Below, piece after piece: positions 1 through 9,018 of a stretch of 64,000 bases of DNA. The stretch spans positions 50,144 through 114,143 of the forward strand of contig CBFCZK010000010.1 of NCBI GenBank assembly GCA_965602805.1, given 5' to 3'. Source of the DNA: Thiomicrorhabdus sp965602805. Lineage in GTDB: Bacteria > Pseudomonadota > Gammaproteobacteria > Thiomicrospirales > Thiomicrospiraceae. The notes under the pieces were generated by a model that saw only the letters and a list, made by a program, of their open reading frames with translations, made no database searches and was not told the origin of the DNA. Each line of letters starts with the position of its first letter. The stretch's first letter is position 1. The translations under genes were made by a program, and so were the position numbers.

Positions 1-650
1 TTGGTAATCCCGATTTAAAACCAGAGCAACATAATCAGCTTGATATTGGACTATCACAAGCTTCAGACAAATCTAGTTGGACGGTCTCAGCCTATTATGA
101 TGTGGTGAATAACTATATTCTTCGAGATTTAGCCATCAATCAAACAGATTCAGGCGTAACGGCAACAGCCCCCGGCGTTACTGATTTACGCAGTGTGTAC
201 ATCAATAAAGACGCCACCATCTATGGTTTAGACATGTCTGGTAGCTGGAAAACCTCGCAACACGTTACAGTCGGCTCTAGCCTAAGTTTAACCAAAGGCA
301 CTAATGAAACGGATCATCGTAATCTAAGCAATATCGCACCACTCTCTGGAGCGGCCTTTGCTGAATACGCTGCCACCGATTGGAAAACCGGCGCTCGCTT
401 TAACTTTGCAACGGCACAAACCGATGTTAATGCAGAATTTGGAGAATTAGAAACAGCAGCTTGGAGCACTTTAGATGTTTATGGCGATTACCAAGTTAAC
501 AAAAGCATCAAACTCTCTGCGGGTGTCGACAACCTAGCGGATCACGCTTACGAAACTTATCTAAACCGAGTAGATAATGATTCTGGTTCGACCTATAAAG
601 TTTACGAGCCAGGCCGTACAGTTTGGGCGAAGTTAAACGCGAAATTTTAA
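1..650 (+). CDS. TonB-dependent receptor, C-terminal part (5' end outside window)
   Basis: The reading frame is open from base 3 and shows the GNPDLKPEQ signature typical of the barrel of TonB-dependent outer-membrane receptors. Alternating beta-strand segments follow, and the chain ends in phenylalanine (..LNAKF), as expected for a BAM-inserted barrel. Only about the last 215 residues are present, so the plug domain and TonB box are not visible. The next two genes encode copper-delivery proteins (Sco1 and PCuAC), so a copper receptor of the OprC/NosA type is likely; this is inference from context. An internal ATG at 102 is not the real start. A terminator follows. Confidence 0.85.
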   Translation, partial: GNPDLKPEQHNQLDIGLSQASDKSSWTVSAYYDVVNNYILRDLAINQTDSGVTATAPGVTDLRSVYINKDATIYGLDMSGSWKTSQHVTVGSSLSLTKGTNETDHRNLSNIAPLSGAAFAEYAATDWKTGARFNFATAQTDVNAEFGELETAAWSTLDVYGDYQVNKSIKLSAGVDNLADHAYETYLNRVDNDSGSTYKVYEPGRTVWAKLNAKF

Positions 651-713
651 CAATTAAGAGTTAAGCATTAAATTCCTACAAACTAAACATCAAAACTTTC
701 TCAAGTATTGTCA

Positions 714-751
714 CCCTAACTTGCCGTAGACTACGCCAAGTTAGGTTTTTA
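714..751 (+). terminator. Rho-independent terminator after the TonB receptor
   Basis: CCTAACTTG (715-723) pairs with CAAGTTAGG (737-745). The loop itself contains a smaller CGTAG/CTACG pairing. A T-run follows immediately, which separates the receptor transcript from the Sco1 gene. Confidence 0.8.
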
Positions 752-786
752 TACTCGCACAGAATCCTTTAACGAATGAGATAACA

Positions 787-1413
787 ATGAATTCAAAAAG
801 TATTATTTTGATTTTGACACTGGGTATTATCTTAGGAACAACATTTGTATTAATACCTCCTAGTAATAATCCATTTAGTAACCAAGAAAGTTCAGCACAG
901 GCTCAACTCATCACCTCTGAAAAACCGGTTGGTGGAGACTTTAAGCTGACCGCGACCGAAGGCCTGCGCAGCCTAAGTGATTATAAAGGTAAGCTGGTGT
1001 TAATCTATTTTGGTTACACCTTCTGTCCTGATATTTGCCCAACGAATCTTGGAAATTTGTCGATGGCTTATCAACAACTGACCCCTGCTGAAAGAGCAAA
1101 TTTACAAATTTTATTTGTTTCAGTTGATCCTGCACGCGATACGCCAGCCCGCTTACAACAGTATGCAGATTACTTTGAGGCAAATATCGTTGGAATGACC
1201 GGTGAAGCGCAAACAATTGCTGAAATCTCTAAACGCTATGGCGTGGTTTATGCAAAGGTGGATAATCCAGATAACGGCACTAATTATGCCGTTGATCACT
1301 CTGCCTTTACTTATGTTGTCGATCAAACGGGTCAATTACAAACCCAACTGCCGCACGCAACAAGCCCAGAGCAGTTTATTAAAACCATTAAAGAGTATCT
1401 GAGTCGTTCATAA
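787..1413 (+). CDS. Sco1/SenC-family copper chaperone
   Basis: A 208-residue protein with an N-terminal membrane anchor (about residues 5-24) and a thioredoxin-like Sco domain. The copper ligands are visible: the CPDIC motif (C80, C84) and a distal histidine in VDHSA (H171). Sco proteins deliver copper to, or reduce cysteines in, the CuA site of cytochrome c oxidase on the periplasmic face. The next gene encodes a PCuAC chaperone, the usual partner in this pathway, and the upstream gene is a TonB receptor. Together they suggest a copper import and delivery cluster. Only a weak Shine-Dalgarno is seen before the ATG. Confidence 0.92.
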   Translation: MNSKSIILILTLGIILGTTFVLIPPSNNPFSNQESSAQAQLITSEKPVGGDFKLTATEGLRSLSDYKGKLVLIYFGYTFCPDICPTNLGNLSMAYQQLTPAERANLQILFVSVDPARDTPARLQQYADYFEANIVGMTGEAQTIAEISKRYGVVYAKVDNPDNGTNYAVDHSAFTYVVDQTGQLQTQLPHATSPEQFIKTIKEYLSRS

Positions 1414-1498
1414 TCATTGATTATCTGAACGCCTAAAACTCTAAAAATCATTACTCAAATGAAGCCCCCATAACAGGCTCATATAAAAGGACAACAAC

Positions 1499-2008
1499 AT
1501 GAAAAAAACACTGACCGCTTTTTCTCTAGGTTTATTAACTTCAATCAGTAGCTTTCAAGCCATGGCAAGCCAAGCAGATGACATTAGCGTGAGCGACCCA
1601 TTTGCACGTGAAGTTCCTCCTGGCGCACCTGCCAGCGCAAGTTTTATGACATTGGATAATATGAGTGACGATCCAATTAAACTGGTGCTTGCCGATTCAG
1701 AGGTCGCTAAAATCGTTGAGCTACACACTCATACCAATGACAATGGTGTGATGCGTATGCGTAAAGTTGAATTCATTGAAATTCCAGCCAATGGGCAGAC
1801 TGTTTTAAAGCCAGGCGGTTTACACATTATGTTGATTAACCCAGTCACTCTGCTTAAAACAGGGCAAACCGTCACGGTTAAACTTCAGTTTGAAGATGGC
1901 AGCACGAAACAAGTCGAAATGCCTGTAAAATCTTTCAAAAAGATGATGGGCGGTATGAACATGAACAAAATGAATCACGACACGCAAGACCACGGCCACA
2001 TGCATTAA
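1499..2008 (+). CDS. PCuAC copper chaperone with His/Met-rich tail
   Basis: A 169-residue exported protein with a signal peptide of about 23 residues (cleavage after AMA). The domain carries the complete PCuAC pattern H-x10-M-x21-H-x-M: H76, M87, H109 and M111. This family binds Cu(I) in the periplasm and passes it to cytochrome oxidase, often with Sco1, encoded immediately upstream. The final 22 residues form a tail very rich in Met and His (MMGGMNMNKMNH..HGHMH), probably a second flexible copper-binding segment. AAAGGA sits 7 nt before the ATG. Confidence 0.93.
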   Translation: MKKTLTAFSLGLLTSISSFQAMASQADDISVSDPFAREVPPGAPASASFMTLDNMSDDPIKLVLADSEVAKIVELHTHTNDNGVMRMRKVEFIEIPANGQTVLKPGGLHIMLINPVTLLKTGQTVTVKLQFEDGSTKQVEMPVKSFKKMMGGMNMNKMNHDTQDHGHMH

Positions 2009-2277
2009 GACTTTGGCACTTGAATAAAACGCTTTTAGGCATATAGAGACACTTGCATGAGAGTTGGGCGAAAGAAAAATGAGGAAAAATTTGATTGAAT
2101 AAGGCCAATAACGCAGGGAATAGTTAGCTATTCGTAAGTTTTTGAACGAAGTTCAGGCGAATTTTAACCCTTTTATCTGATATACCTCTCGTGTAAAGGT
2201 CTCATAAAAAGGTGTGGCAGTATTTTTTGTGCAAATGCGCTAGAATGCCTCACACGATTGAAAATAGAGATTGAAAC

Positions 2278-2781
2278 ATGAAAAAAACAACCATTGCATT
2301 CAGCTTAATTTTTGGGACATTGATCTCAACACCAAGTTACTCAATGCCTCCTGGGGCAAACAGCACCCCTGCCGGCGAAAGAATTATCGCGCGTGAAGGT
2401 GATCTATCAAAAGTTGGGACTTTAAAACTTTGTGTCGATTACCACGGTTTAAAAACTCAAAAAGAGCGCGAAGCCTATCTAAAAGAGTTGGACCTACGTT
2501 CACAGCTGAGTGAGCAAGATCACAAGTTAGCACCTTTGCATAAAATCTCTAACAGCATGACCATGTGCGGCATGTATATGTCTAAGGGTAAGCCATTAGC
2601 CGAAAAGTCGCGTCAAATCCGCCCTTTGACCTTTAAAACGGTTCACGTCTATGAAGATTTATATATCACGACTCAATCAGGGATGATTACTGCCGTCCAT
2701 GAGCGTAAAGAAGGTGAAATGCCTCCTGCACTGGTTCCTGAAAAACCAAAAGTTCAGGCGCCCCCTGTCGCACCTAAATAA
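2278..2781 (+). CDS. Secreted protein of unknown function
   Basis: A 167-residue protein that I do not assign to a family. It has a clear signal peptide (about residues 1-22, cleavage near SYS-MPP). The mature part has two cysteines (in LKLCVDY and TMCGMYM) that could form a disulfide, several Met residues around the second cysteine, and a proline-rich C-terminus. It follows the copper genes by about 270 bp on the same strand, so a link to metal handling is possible but not shown. A GAATAG/CTATTC hairpin (about 2118-2133) is the only structure I see in the gap before it. Confidence 0.75.
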   Translation: MKKTTIAFSLIFGTLISTPSYSMPPGANSTPAGERIIAREGDLSKVGTLKLCVDYHGLKTQKEREAYLKELDLRSQLSEQDHKLAPLHKISNSMTMCGMYMSKGKPLAEKSRQIRPLTFKTVHVYEDLYITTQSGMITAVHERKEGEMPPALVPEKPKVQAPPVAPK

Positions 2782-2883
2782 TCAGCAACTTAAGACTGAA
2801 ATAGCAGGTTAAAGCATTAGACGAAAGCCATTCAGACAGTTTGAATGCCTTTGAGTCATCTGTTGAATCAACCGTAAAATCTA

Positions 2884-2895
2884 ACCAGGCCTGGT
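2884..2895. repeat. Iterated palindrome ACCAGGCCTGGT, copy 1 (intergenic)
   Basis: Perfect 12-bp palindrome between the unknown secreted protein and rpiA. One of 13 cores in the window; see the finding on the palindrome family. Confidence 0.9.
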
Positions 2896-3021
2896 CATTA
2901 CTTCAAAAGACCCTTAGGCTGGTTTTCTGCTATTACGCAGTTGTCGCTATACAATCGAACGTTTTTTGATTAAAATTGGCGGTTATTGATTAAATTAAAC
3001 AAACTACGAGAGAGTCTCAAC

Positions 3022-3687
3022 ATGACACAAGATGAACTAAAGCAAAAAGTAGCTCAAGCAGCGATTGAATATGTTGTTCCAGATACAATCATTGGTGTTG
3101 GAACGGGCTCTACAGCAAACTTTTTCATTGATGAACTTGCTAAAATCAAGGGCTCAATCGAAGGTGCGGTTGCCAGTTCTGAAGCCACTGCTGATCGCCT
3201 AAGAGGTCATGGTATTCCGGTACTGGATTTAAACTCAGTTTCTGAAATGTCTGTCTACATTGATGGTGCAGATGAAGCCGATGCTGGTCTTAACCTGATT
3301 AAAGGTGGCGGTGGTGCTCTAACCCGTGAAAAGATTGTTTTAGCCGTCGCCAAAAAATTCGTCTGCATCGCCGATGACAGCAAGAAAGTGGCTGTGTTAG
3401 GAAAGTTTCCATTACCGGTCGAAGTCATTCCAATGGCGCGTAGTTATGTCGCGCGTGAAATTGTGAAGCGTTTTCGTGGTGAGCCGGTTCTACGTGAAGG
3501 CTTCACAACGGATAACGGCAACCTAATCCTAGACATTCACGGTTTAGAGATTGTTGATCCTGTGGCGATGGAGAATGAGTTGAACAGTATTGTCGGTGTT
3601 GTCACGAATGGTCTGTTTGCGGCTCGCCCTGCGGACATTTTCCTATGTGGAACGGCTAATGGTGTTGAAACACTAACCGCTAAGTAA
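3022..3687 (+). CDS. rpiA: Ribose-5-phosphate isomerase A
   Basis: Interconverts ribose-5-phosphate and ribulose-5-phosphate in the pentose phosphate and Calvin cycles. Family motifs are present: IIGVGTGSTANFFI near the N-terminus, the acidic IDGADEAD segment, and the glycine-rich KGGGGALTREK loop with the catalytic base region. The ATG at 3022 (MTQDELKQK) gives 221 residues, the normal length. An upstream in-frame TTG at 2986 would add a non-conserved extension and is rejected. It is single and ends in a strong terminator. Confidence 0.96.
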   Translation: MTQDELKQKVAQAAIEYVVPDTIIGVGTGSTANFFIDELAKIKGSIEGAVASSEATADRLRGHGIPVLDLNSVSEMSVYIDGADEADAGLNLIKGGGGALTREKIVLAVAKKFVCIADDSKKVAVLGKFPLPVEVIPMARSYVAREIVKRFRGEPVLREGFTTDNGNLILDIHGLEIVDPVAMENELNSIVGVVTNGLFAARPADIFLCGTANGVETLTAK

Positions 3688-3720
3688 GCTCAACTGAAAA
3701 GCAGTTCTGTTAGCGTCTTT

Positions 3721-3747
3721 AAGGGTCATCTATAATGACCCTTTTTT
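3721..3747 (+). terminator. Rho-independent terminator after rpiA
   Basis: AAGGGTCAT (3721-3729), loop CTATA, ATGACCCTT (3735-3743), then a T-run. Confidence 0.9.
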
Positions 3748-3778
3748 ATTTCCCTCATTAAAATAAGAATCTAAAATC

Positions 3779-4282
3779 ATGCAAAATATTGGCGGAAAAA
3801 TTTTCGGCGTTTTAGTCGTTGGCCTATTGGCGACATTACTTTATTTTACCGTGTTCTCGGATGGCTTAGGAAAAGGCCCTGATATCACCATTAAAACCGC
3901 GCAAGGTGAAAGCATTAACCTGAGCAAACCCATGAAACCGATTTTAGTCAATTTCTGGGCAACCTCTTGTCCTGGTTGCATTAAAGAGATGCCTGATTTG
4001 GCGAAAATGAAATTAGCTTTAGGAGATCGTTTTGAGTTACTTGCGGTTTCAATGAACTATGACCCTGCTGAGCAGGTACAAAACTTTGTGAAAAACAACC
4101 CCTACCCATTTATCTTTAAAATGGATACCGACGGTGAAATTGCGAAAGCCTTTGGCGATGTTTTACTGACACCGACCAGCTTTTTAATTGCGCCAAATGG
4201 CAAAATTGTTTACAAACAGATTGGTGAAGTCCATTTCGATTTAGTGGCTGAACGCATTAAACAACTGAGTCCACAGCTTTAA
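3779..4282 (+). CDS. TlpA-like membrane-anchored thioredoxin
   Basis: A 167-residue protein with an N-terminal hydrophobic anchor (about residues 7-26) and a periplasmic thioredoxin fold. The redox motif is CPGC (C64, C67) in the context NFWATSCPGC, followed by the cis-proline loop LTPTSFLI. TlpA/ResA-type proteins reduce disulfides of secreted proteins or apocytochromes. The substrate is unknown here, because no cytochrome maturation genes are adjacent. thiE begins shortly downstream on the same strand. Confidence 0.88.
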   Translation: MQNIGGKIFGVLVVGLLATLLYFTVFSDGLGKGPDITIKTAQGESINLSKPMKPILVNFWATSCPGCIKEMPDLAKMKLALGDRFELLAVSMNYDPAEQVQNFVKNNPYPFIFKMDTDGEIAKAFGDVLLTPTSFLIAPNGKIVYKQIGEVHFDLVAERIKQLSPQL

Positions 4283-4368
4283 CTCAATCGTCCATGACGA
4301 TGGTGTTCGCTCGACAGAGTGGCCACCAACCCCCTCCCTCACTTCAATATCAAGATTTCGTCAAACCC

Positions 4369-5010
4369 ATGAATCACACCTCCCCCCTAGACAATAAAAT
4401 CATTCAAGGTTTATATGTCATTACCGATCCGAGCTGCTCAACGTCTGAAACACTGATAACCGATGTCACACTGGCTTTAAAAGGCGGTGCCAGAATCGTT
4501 CAGTTTCGTGATAAAAGTTCTCCTTATGCGATTCAACTGCCGTTAGCAAAGCAACTTAAAACCCTCTGTGAAAGCTACCAGGCCTGGTTGATTATTAATG
4601 ACAACATGCAACTCGCCCTACAATCACAAGCACATGGTCTGCACATCGGTAAAAACGATGGCGATATCGAAACCGCTCGTACTCTTCTCGGCGAAGATGC
4701 CATTATTGGTGTGACGTGCTATAACGATTTGCAGCGTGCCGAACATATGCAACGTTTAGGGGCTGATTATGTCGCCTTTGGACGTTTTTTTCCCTCCAAA
4801 ACTAAACCCGATGCGCCGAGTGCGGAGCTACAAACCTTAATCACGGCCAAGCAAACTCTGCGAATTCCCGTCGTCGCTATTGGCGGAATTAATCATACTA
4901 ATGCGAGACAACTCATTCAAACAGGGGTCGATTCATTAGCGGTCATTCAAGGGGTTTTTGGTCAAGCAGATATTGAAGCGGCGGCACTCTTAATAAGCCA
5001 ACAATTTTAA
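4369..5010 (+). CDS. thiE: Thiamine-phosphate synthase
   Basis: Joins HMP pyrophosphate and thiazole phosphate to thiamine phosphate. Visible family motifs are LYVITD near the start, ARIVQFRDK, IINDN, GLHIGKND, IGVTCYN, DYVAFGRFFPSKTK (pyrophosphate loop) and VAIGGI (phosphate grip). The frame opens at ATG 4294, but conservation begins after residue 30. ATG 4369 gives about 213 residues, the normal length; neither start has a strong ribosome site. thiE next to hemL is a recurrent gammaproteobacterial arrangement. The gene contains one copy of the iterated palindrome, encoding Gln-Ala-Trp. Confidence 0.93.
   Translation: MNHTSPLDNKIIQGLYVITDPSCSTSETLITDVTLALKGGARIVQFRDKSSPYAIQLPLAKQLKTLCESYQAWLIINDNMQLALQSQAHGLHIGKNDGDIETARTLLGEDAIIGVTCYNDLQRAEHMQRLGADYVAFGRFFPSKTKPDAPSAELQTLITAKQTLRIPVVAIGGINHTNARQLIQTGVDSLAVIQGVFGQADIEAAALLISQQF
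4577..4588. repeat. Iterated palindrome ACCAGGCCTGGT, copy 2 (inside thiE)
   Basis: Perfect 12-mer in the thiE coding sequence, read as CAG GCC TGG (Gln-Ala-Trp). Confidence 0.9.
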
Positions 5011-5075
5011 CGATAACTCCGCCAGACTTTTTCAGCAAAACAACTTACTCTATTCACACATTAAATGGCCATGAT

Positions 5076-5110
5076 TTGACAATGAATTGCGAACCAATTC
5101 ACGGTATAAT
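5076..5110 (+). promoter_or_regulatory. Candidate hemL promoter and operator-like inverted repeat
   Basis: TATAAT (5105-5110) is a perfect -10 candidate. TTGACA (5076-5081) is a perfect -35 hexamer, but the spacer is 23 bp, longer than usual. GAATTG (5084-5089) and CAATTC (5095-5100) form an inverted repeat between the two boxes. The functional pairing is uncertain. Confidence 0.4.
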
Positions 5111-5163
5111 TCGGCTCAATCAATTCAACCCTCAGAAATACTTGCAGATTAAAAGGAACTCCC

Positions 5164-6444
5164 ATGAGCAAATCTCACGACCTATTTGAAGCGGCACAAC
5201 AACACATTCCGGGTGGCGTAAACTCCCCTGTTAGAGCTTTTAAAGGTGTCGGTGGCGATCCTGTTTTCTTCAAATCAGCAAAAGGTGCTTACTTAACCGA
5301 TGCAGATGATAAAGAATACATCGATTATGTAGCTTCTTGGGGGCCTGCTATCTTAGGCCATGCCCATCCTGATGTGGTTAACGCCGTGCAACAACAAGCT
5401 GAAAAAGGTCTGAGTTTTGGAGCGCCAACCGCGCTTGAAACCGAAATGGCGGATCTGGTTTGTGACCTTATTCCTTCAATGGACATGGTCCGTATGGTGA
5501 GCTCAGGTACTGAAGCCACGATGACGGCGATTCGTTTAGCGCGTGGTTATACAGGGCGTGACAAGATTGTTAAGTTTGAAGGTTGTTATCATGGCCACTC
5601 TGACTCTTTATTAGTCAAAGCCGGTTCTGGTGCACTTACCCTAGGTGTGCCTTCTTCTCCCGGTGTACCAGAAAGCCTTGCTGAACTAACCCTGACCTTA
5701 ACGCACAATGACGCGGATGAAGTCCGTAAAGTGTTTGCTGAAATTGGTGATCAAATTGCCTGCATCATTGTTGAACCGATTGCGGGTAATATGAACTGCA
5801 TTCCACCAGAAGAAGGTTTCTTACAGACCTTACGTGAAGTCTGTGACCAGTCGGGTGCTGTACTCATATTTGATGAGGTTATGTGTGGTTTCCGTGCCGG
5901 CCTTCAAGGTGCACAAGGACTTTACAATATTACGCCAGACCTAACGACCTTTGGTAAAGTCATCGGTGGCGGTATGCCGGTCGGTTCTTTTGGCGGCAAG
6001 CGTGAGATTATGCATCACATCGCGCCTTTAGGCCCTGTCTACCAAGCGGGAACCTTATCAGGTAACCCTATCGCAATGGCCGCTGGTTTAAAAACCTTAG
6101 AGCTTATCAGTCAGCCAGGATTCTTTGAGAACCTGGACACTAAAGCCAAACGTTTAACAGTAGGCATGCAAGCGGTCGCAGATGAGCTGGGCATTCCCTT
6201 CACCACCAATCAGGTGGGTGGAATGTTTGGCTTCTTCTTCTCAGAAGAGAAAAACATTAGCCGTTTTGCGCAAGTGGCAAAAGGCAATCTGGAGCACTTC
6301 AAAGCCTTCTATCATGGCATGTTGGAAGAAGGCGTTTATCTTGCGCCCTCTGCTTACGAAGCCGGTTTTGTCTCTTCACAACATACTGATGCTGATATTG
6401 ACAATACCATTGCTGCGGCACGCAGAGTGATGGAAAAACTCTAA
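5164..6444 (+). CDS. hemL: Glutamate-1-semialdehyde 2,1-aminomutase
   Basis: A PLP enzyme that makes 5-aminolevulinate in the C5 route to haem. The 426-residue length is normal. The N-terminal PGGVNSPVRAFKGVGG block, the PLP-contact segment SSGTEATMTAIRLARG, IFDEVMCGFR, and the Schiff-base lysine in TFGKVIGGG (K265) are all present. AAAAGGAA lies just before the ATG. It follows thiE by about 150 bp with its own promoter candidate and ends in a strong terminator. Confidence 0.98.
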   Translation: MSKSHDLFEAAQQHIPGGVNSPVRAFKGVGGDPVFFKSAKGAYLTDADDKEYIDYVASWGPAILGHAHPDVVNAVQQQAEKGLSFGAPTALETEMADLVCDLIPSMDMVRMVSSGTEATMTAIRLARGYTGRDKIVKFEGCYHGHSDSLLVKAGSGALTLGVPSSPGVPESLAELTLTLTHNDADEVRKVFAEIGDQIACIIVEPIAGNMNCIPPEEGFLQTLREVCDQSGAVLIFDEVMCGFRAGLQGAQGLYNITPDLTTFGKVIGGGMPVGSFGGKREIMHHIAPLGPVYQAGTLSGNPIAMAAGLKTLELISQPGFFENLDTKAKRLTVGMQAVADELGIPFTTNQVGGMFGFFFSEEKNISRFAQVAKGNLEHFKAFYHGMLEEGVYLAPSAYEAGFVSSQHTDADIDNTIAAARRVMEKL

Positions 6445-6470
6445 AAAACCGTTCGATATTCCTATCATCA

Positions 6471-6496
6471 AAAAGGACTTTTCAGTCCTTTTTTTG
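6471..6496 (+). terminator. Rho-independent terminator after hemL
   Basis: AAAAGGACT, loop TTTC, AGTCCTTTT, then more T residues. Confidence 0.9.
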
Positions 6497-6670
6497 TTGA
6501 TATTTATGCTTCCCCCTTATGTTCTAGGCATAATCACACTATCAATAAGCACTACATCCTATCAACCTTTAAATAAACTTTATTAATTTTACAATCCGTT
6601 TGTATCTCATAATAAAAGTGTTTATCCTTACTAATTGCCCTACATATAGAAAGGATAAGTTTTTTTCACA

Positions 6671-8938
6671 ATGCGCATTTCATACCGCTCACTTTTCATA
6701 CTCATTATGCTTATCTATGGCCTGTTGTTTGTTGGCTTCTATAATGTTTCAAATTACTTTCAGGATAAAAGTAATGTCAGTAACATTTCCTCCAAATATT
6801 TCAAATCAAAATCTGAAGAGCGCTTGCAGTTTATCCAAAGCTTTATGCAACGTTACCCGTCAACATTACATGCGATTGCCGACAACTCTGAATTTCAGTT
6901 ATTTGTGGCTGGTGGAGAAAATAGATTAGCGGTAGAAGAACTGTTTTTAGTCATTAAAAAGTCAGTAGCCTGTTCAATGCAGATTCGCTACCTTGATATG
7001 CAGGGCAATGAAATCATCCGTGTTGACGGAACAGCTACGGGCCTTGCTAACTCGCCTCAAACACACCGCATCACGCCTAGTGAAAATTTACAAAACAAAT
7101 TTACGCATCCTTATTTTCAAGAATTTATTGAATTACAGGAAGGAGAAATCGGCGTATCTTTTCTTGAACTCAATAAAGAACACGGTAAAACTTTCCAACC
7201 AAAACAACCTGTCGTGAGATTTGCTCTCCCCGTCTTTCAGGATGACCAACCTAATGGCCTTTTAATTATTAATGTTTGTCTAAAAACCTTCTTTAAACAG
7301 CTTGGCAAAAGCACACTTTACAATATTGAACTCATAGACAACCAAGGCAAATTCATACTTCATCATGATGTCAATAACGGCATAACTGGCAATAATTTTG
7401 ACAATTACTCTGTTATTGATGAATTTGGCCTTGAGCATGCAAATAACATTCTAAGCAATGATGAGTATCTATCCACTAAGCTCTATAGCATAGCCATTGG
7501 CAGCGTTATTGACAGCTTAAACAGCAAACAGAAACTTAAACTTGTTTTACAACTCAAGCATAAAGAACTTTCTGAGCTTGCTAAAAACAACACCAATTTA
7601 ATGTTGTGGTTGATGCTATTAACCATTTTACTCATGTTGCCAGTCGCTGTTTGGTTGTCACGTGCACCAGATGCCTTAATCAAAAAATTAGATAATCAAG
7701 CACATATTGACGAACTGACGCAACTGCCTAACCGAGCTAGTTTATTTGAAGATATGCAAGACAACACCAGCAAAATAGTCGTTTTAATGAAGATAGATGA
7801 CTTCAGGCAATTCAACAATGTCTATGGTTATTTATTGGCAGATGAGCTTATAAAGGCACTTGCAAATCGTTTAAAAATACTTGCGAAAGAGTATGATTTT
7901 AAGGTCTACAAACTGCCTTCTAACCTATTTGCATTTACCCACGATAAAGACAAATTTGATTTATCAAATACCTTGCATAAAATTCACAACAAGATTGCGT
8001 GTGAGATTTTTACCATCTCTGATGAACATGCCTTTAACATCAATATCACCTTAGGAGCCAGTAATCCTGAGCGAATCAAACCCATTAATCAAGCATTGAT
8101 TGACGCCGAAATCGGCTTAAGAACGGCACTAGATCATAAGCAAGACTTCTATATTCTAGAGCAGAACAACGATTTGGAATCGCAATACAAACACAATATT
8201 GAAATCCTCAAAGTGATTCGCAATGCTATTCAAAACAACCATATACAGTGTTTTTACCAACCAATTTATAACAATATCACGCAGCAAATAGAAAAGTATG
8301 AAGTCTTAATGAGAATCAGCGATGAAAATGACATTCTCTATCCACCACACGTATTCCTGGAGATTGCTAAATCCTCAAAGTATTATCATCGTTTAACGCG
8401 TGCGATGATTGAACAATCTTTCGAATTTCTAAGTAAGCAAGAGTATGAATTTTCGATAAATGTATCACGACAAGATATTGAGCAACCCGATTTTTTAGAC
8501 TTCTTAACCCAAACCATTAAAAAGTATAAGGTCTGCCATAAACTGGTGGTAGAAATTGTAGAGTCTGAGAGTTTAGGTAATTACGAATCCATTTATGAAT
8601 TTGTTAAAACGATTAAATTTATAGGCTGTAAAGTGGCGATTGATGATTTTGGTTCAGGTTATTCGAACTTTGAGCACATTCTTAAGCTCAGCCTGTATAT
8701 TGATTACATTAAAATTGACGGCTCACTGGTGAAAAACATCACTCAGGATGCCACCTCTTACCGTGTTGTTAAAAACATCAAAGCTTTCTGTGATGAATTG
8801 GGGATAAAGAGTATTGCTGAATTTGTCGCCGATGAAGCCATTCAAGACGAAATACAAGCACTTGGTATACATTATTCACAGGGCTACTTTTTTGGTAAAC
8901 CGCACAATGAACTACTCAACCAAAACAGTAAAAATTAA
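6671..8938 (+). CDS. Membrane c-di-GMP phosphodiesterase with degenerate GGDEF domain and EAL domain
   Basis: 755 residues. TM1 is at about 6-25, followed by a periplasmic sensor region of about 280 residues (Cache-like by layout, not proven), and TM2 at about 311-332. A GGDEF-like domain (about 345-500) keeps DELTQLPNRASL, but the GGDEF signature is replaced by LPSNLFAF, so it should not make c-di-GMP. The C-terminal EAL domain (about 505-755) keeps the catalytic set: EVL in the EAL position, SINVSRQD, VEIVES, AIDDFGSGYSN, IKIDGSLV, SIAEFV and YSQGYFFG. It is therefore predicted to degrade c-di-GMP under control of an extracellular signal. No partner gene is adjacent. Confidence 0.9.
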   Translation: MRISYRSLFILIMLIYGLLFVGFYNVSNYFQDKSNVSNISSKYFKSKSEERLQFIQSFMQRYPSTLHAIADNSEFQLFVAGGENRLAVEELFLVIKKSVACSMQIRYLDMQGNEIIRVDGTATGLANSPQTHRITPSENLQNKFTHPYFQEFIELQEGEIGVSFLELNKEHGKTFQPKQPVVRFALPVFQDDQPNGLLIINVCLKTFFKQLGKSTLYNIELIDNQGKFILHHDVNNGITGNNFDNYSVIDEFGLEHANNILSNDEYLSTKLYSIAIGSVIDSLNSKQKLKLVLQLKHKELSELAKNNTNLMLWLMLLTILLMLPVAVWLSRAPDALIKKLDNQAHIDELTQLPNRASLFEDMQDNTSKIVVLMKIDDFRQFNNVYGYLLADELIKALANRLKILAKEYDFKVYKLPSNLFAFTHDKDKFDLSNTLHKIHNKIACEIFTISDEHAFNINITLGASNPERIKPINQALIDAEIGLRTALDHKQDFYILEQNNDLESQYKHNIEILKVIRNAIQNNHIQCFYQPIYNNITQQIEKYEVLMRISDENDILYPPHVFLEIAKSSKYYHRLTRAMIEQSFEFLSKQEYEFSINVSRQDIEQPDFLDFLTQTIKKYKVCHKLVVEIVESESLGNYESIYEFVKTIKFIGCKVAIDDFGSGYSNFEHILKLSLYIDYIKIDGSLVKNITQDATSYRVVKNIKAFCDELGIKSIAEFVADEAIQDEIQALGIHYSQGYFFGKPHNELLNQNSKN

Positions 8939-9018
8939 CTCGGATAATGCTATTTAAGTCATTTTAACGCTAAAATAGCCGTTTTAAATTTTGCGAACCC
9001 TTATTTCTGCGATCAGTT

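Noticed and set aside
2009..2277. Possible small RNA between the PCuAC gene and the secreted protein
   Set aside because: Only a small GAATAG/CTATTC hairpin is seen; no promoter-terminator pair or known RNA family features.
4294..5010. thiE starting at 4294
   Set aside because: The first 25 codons are not like ThiE and have no ribosome site; ATG 4369 gives the usual length.
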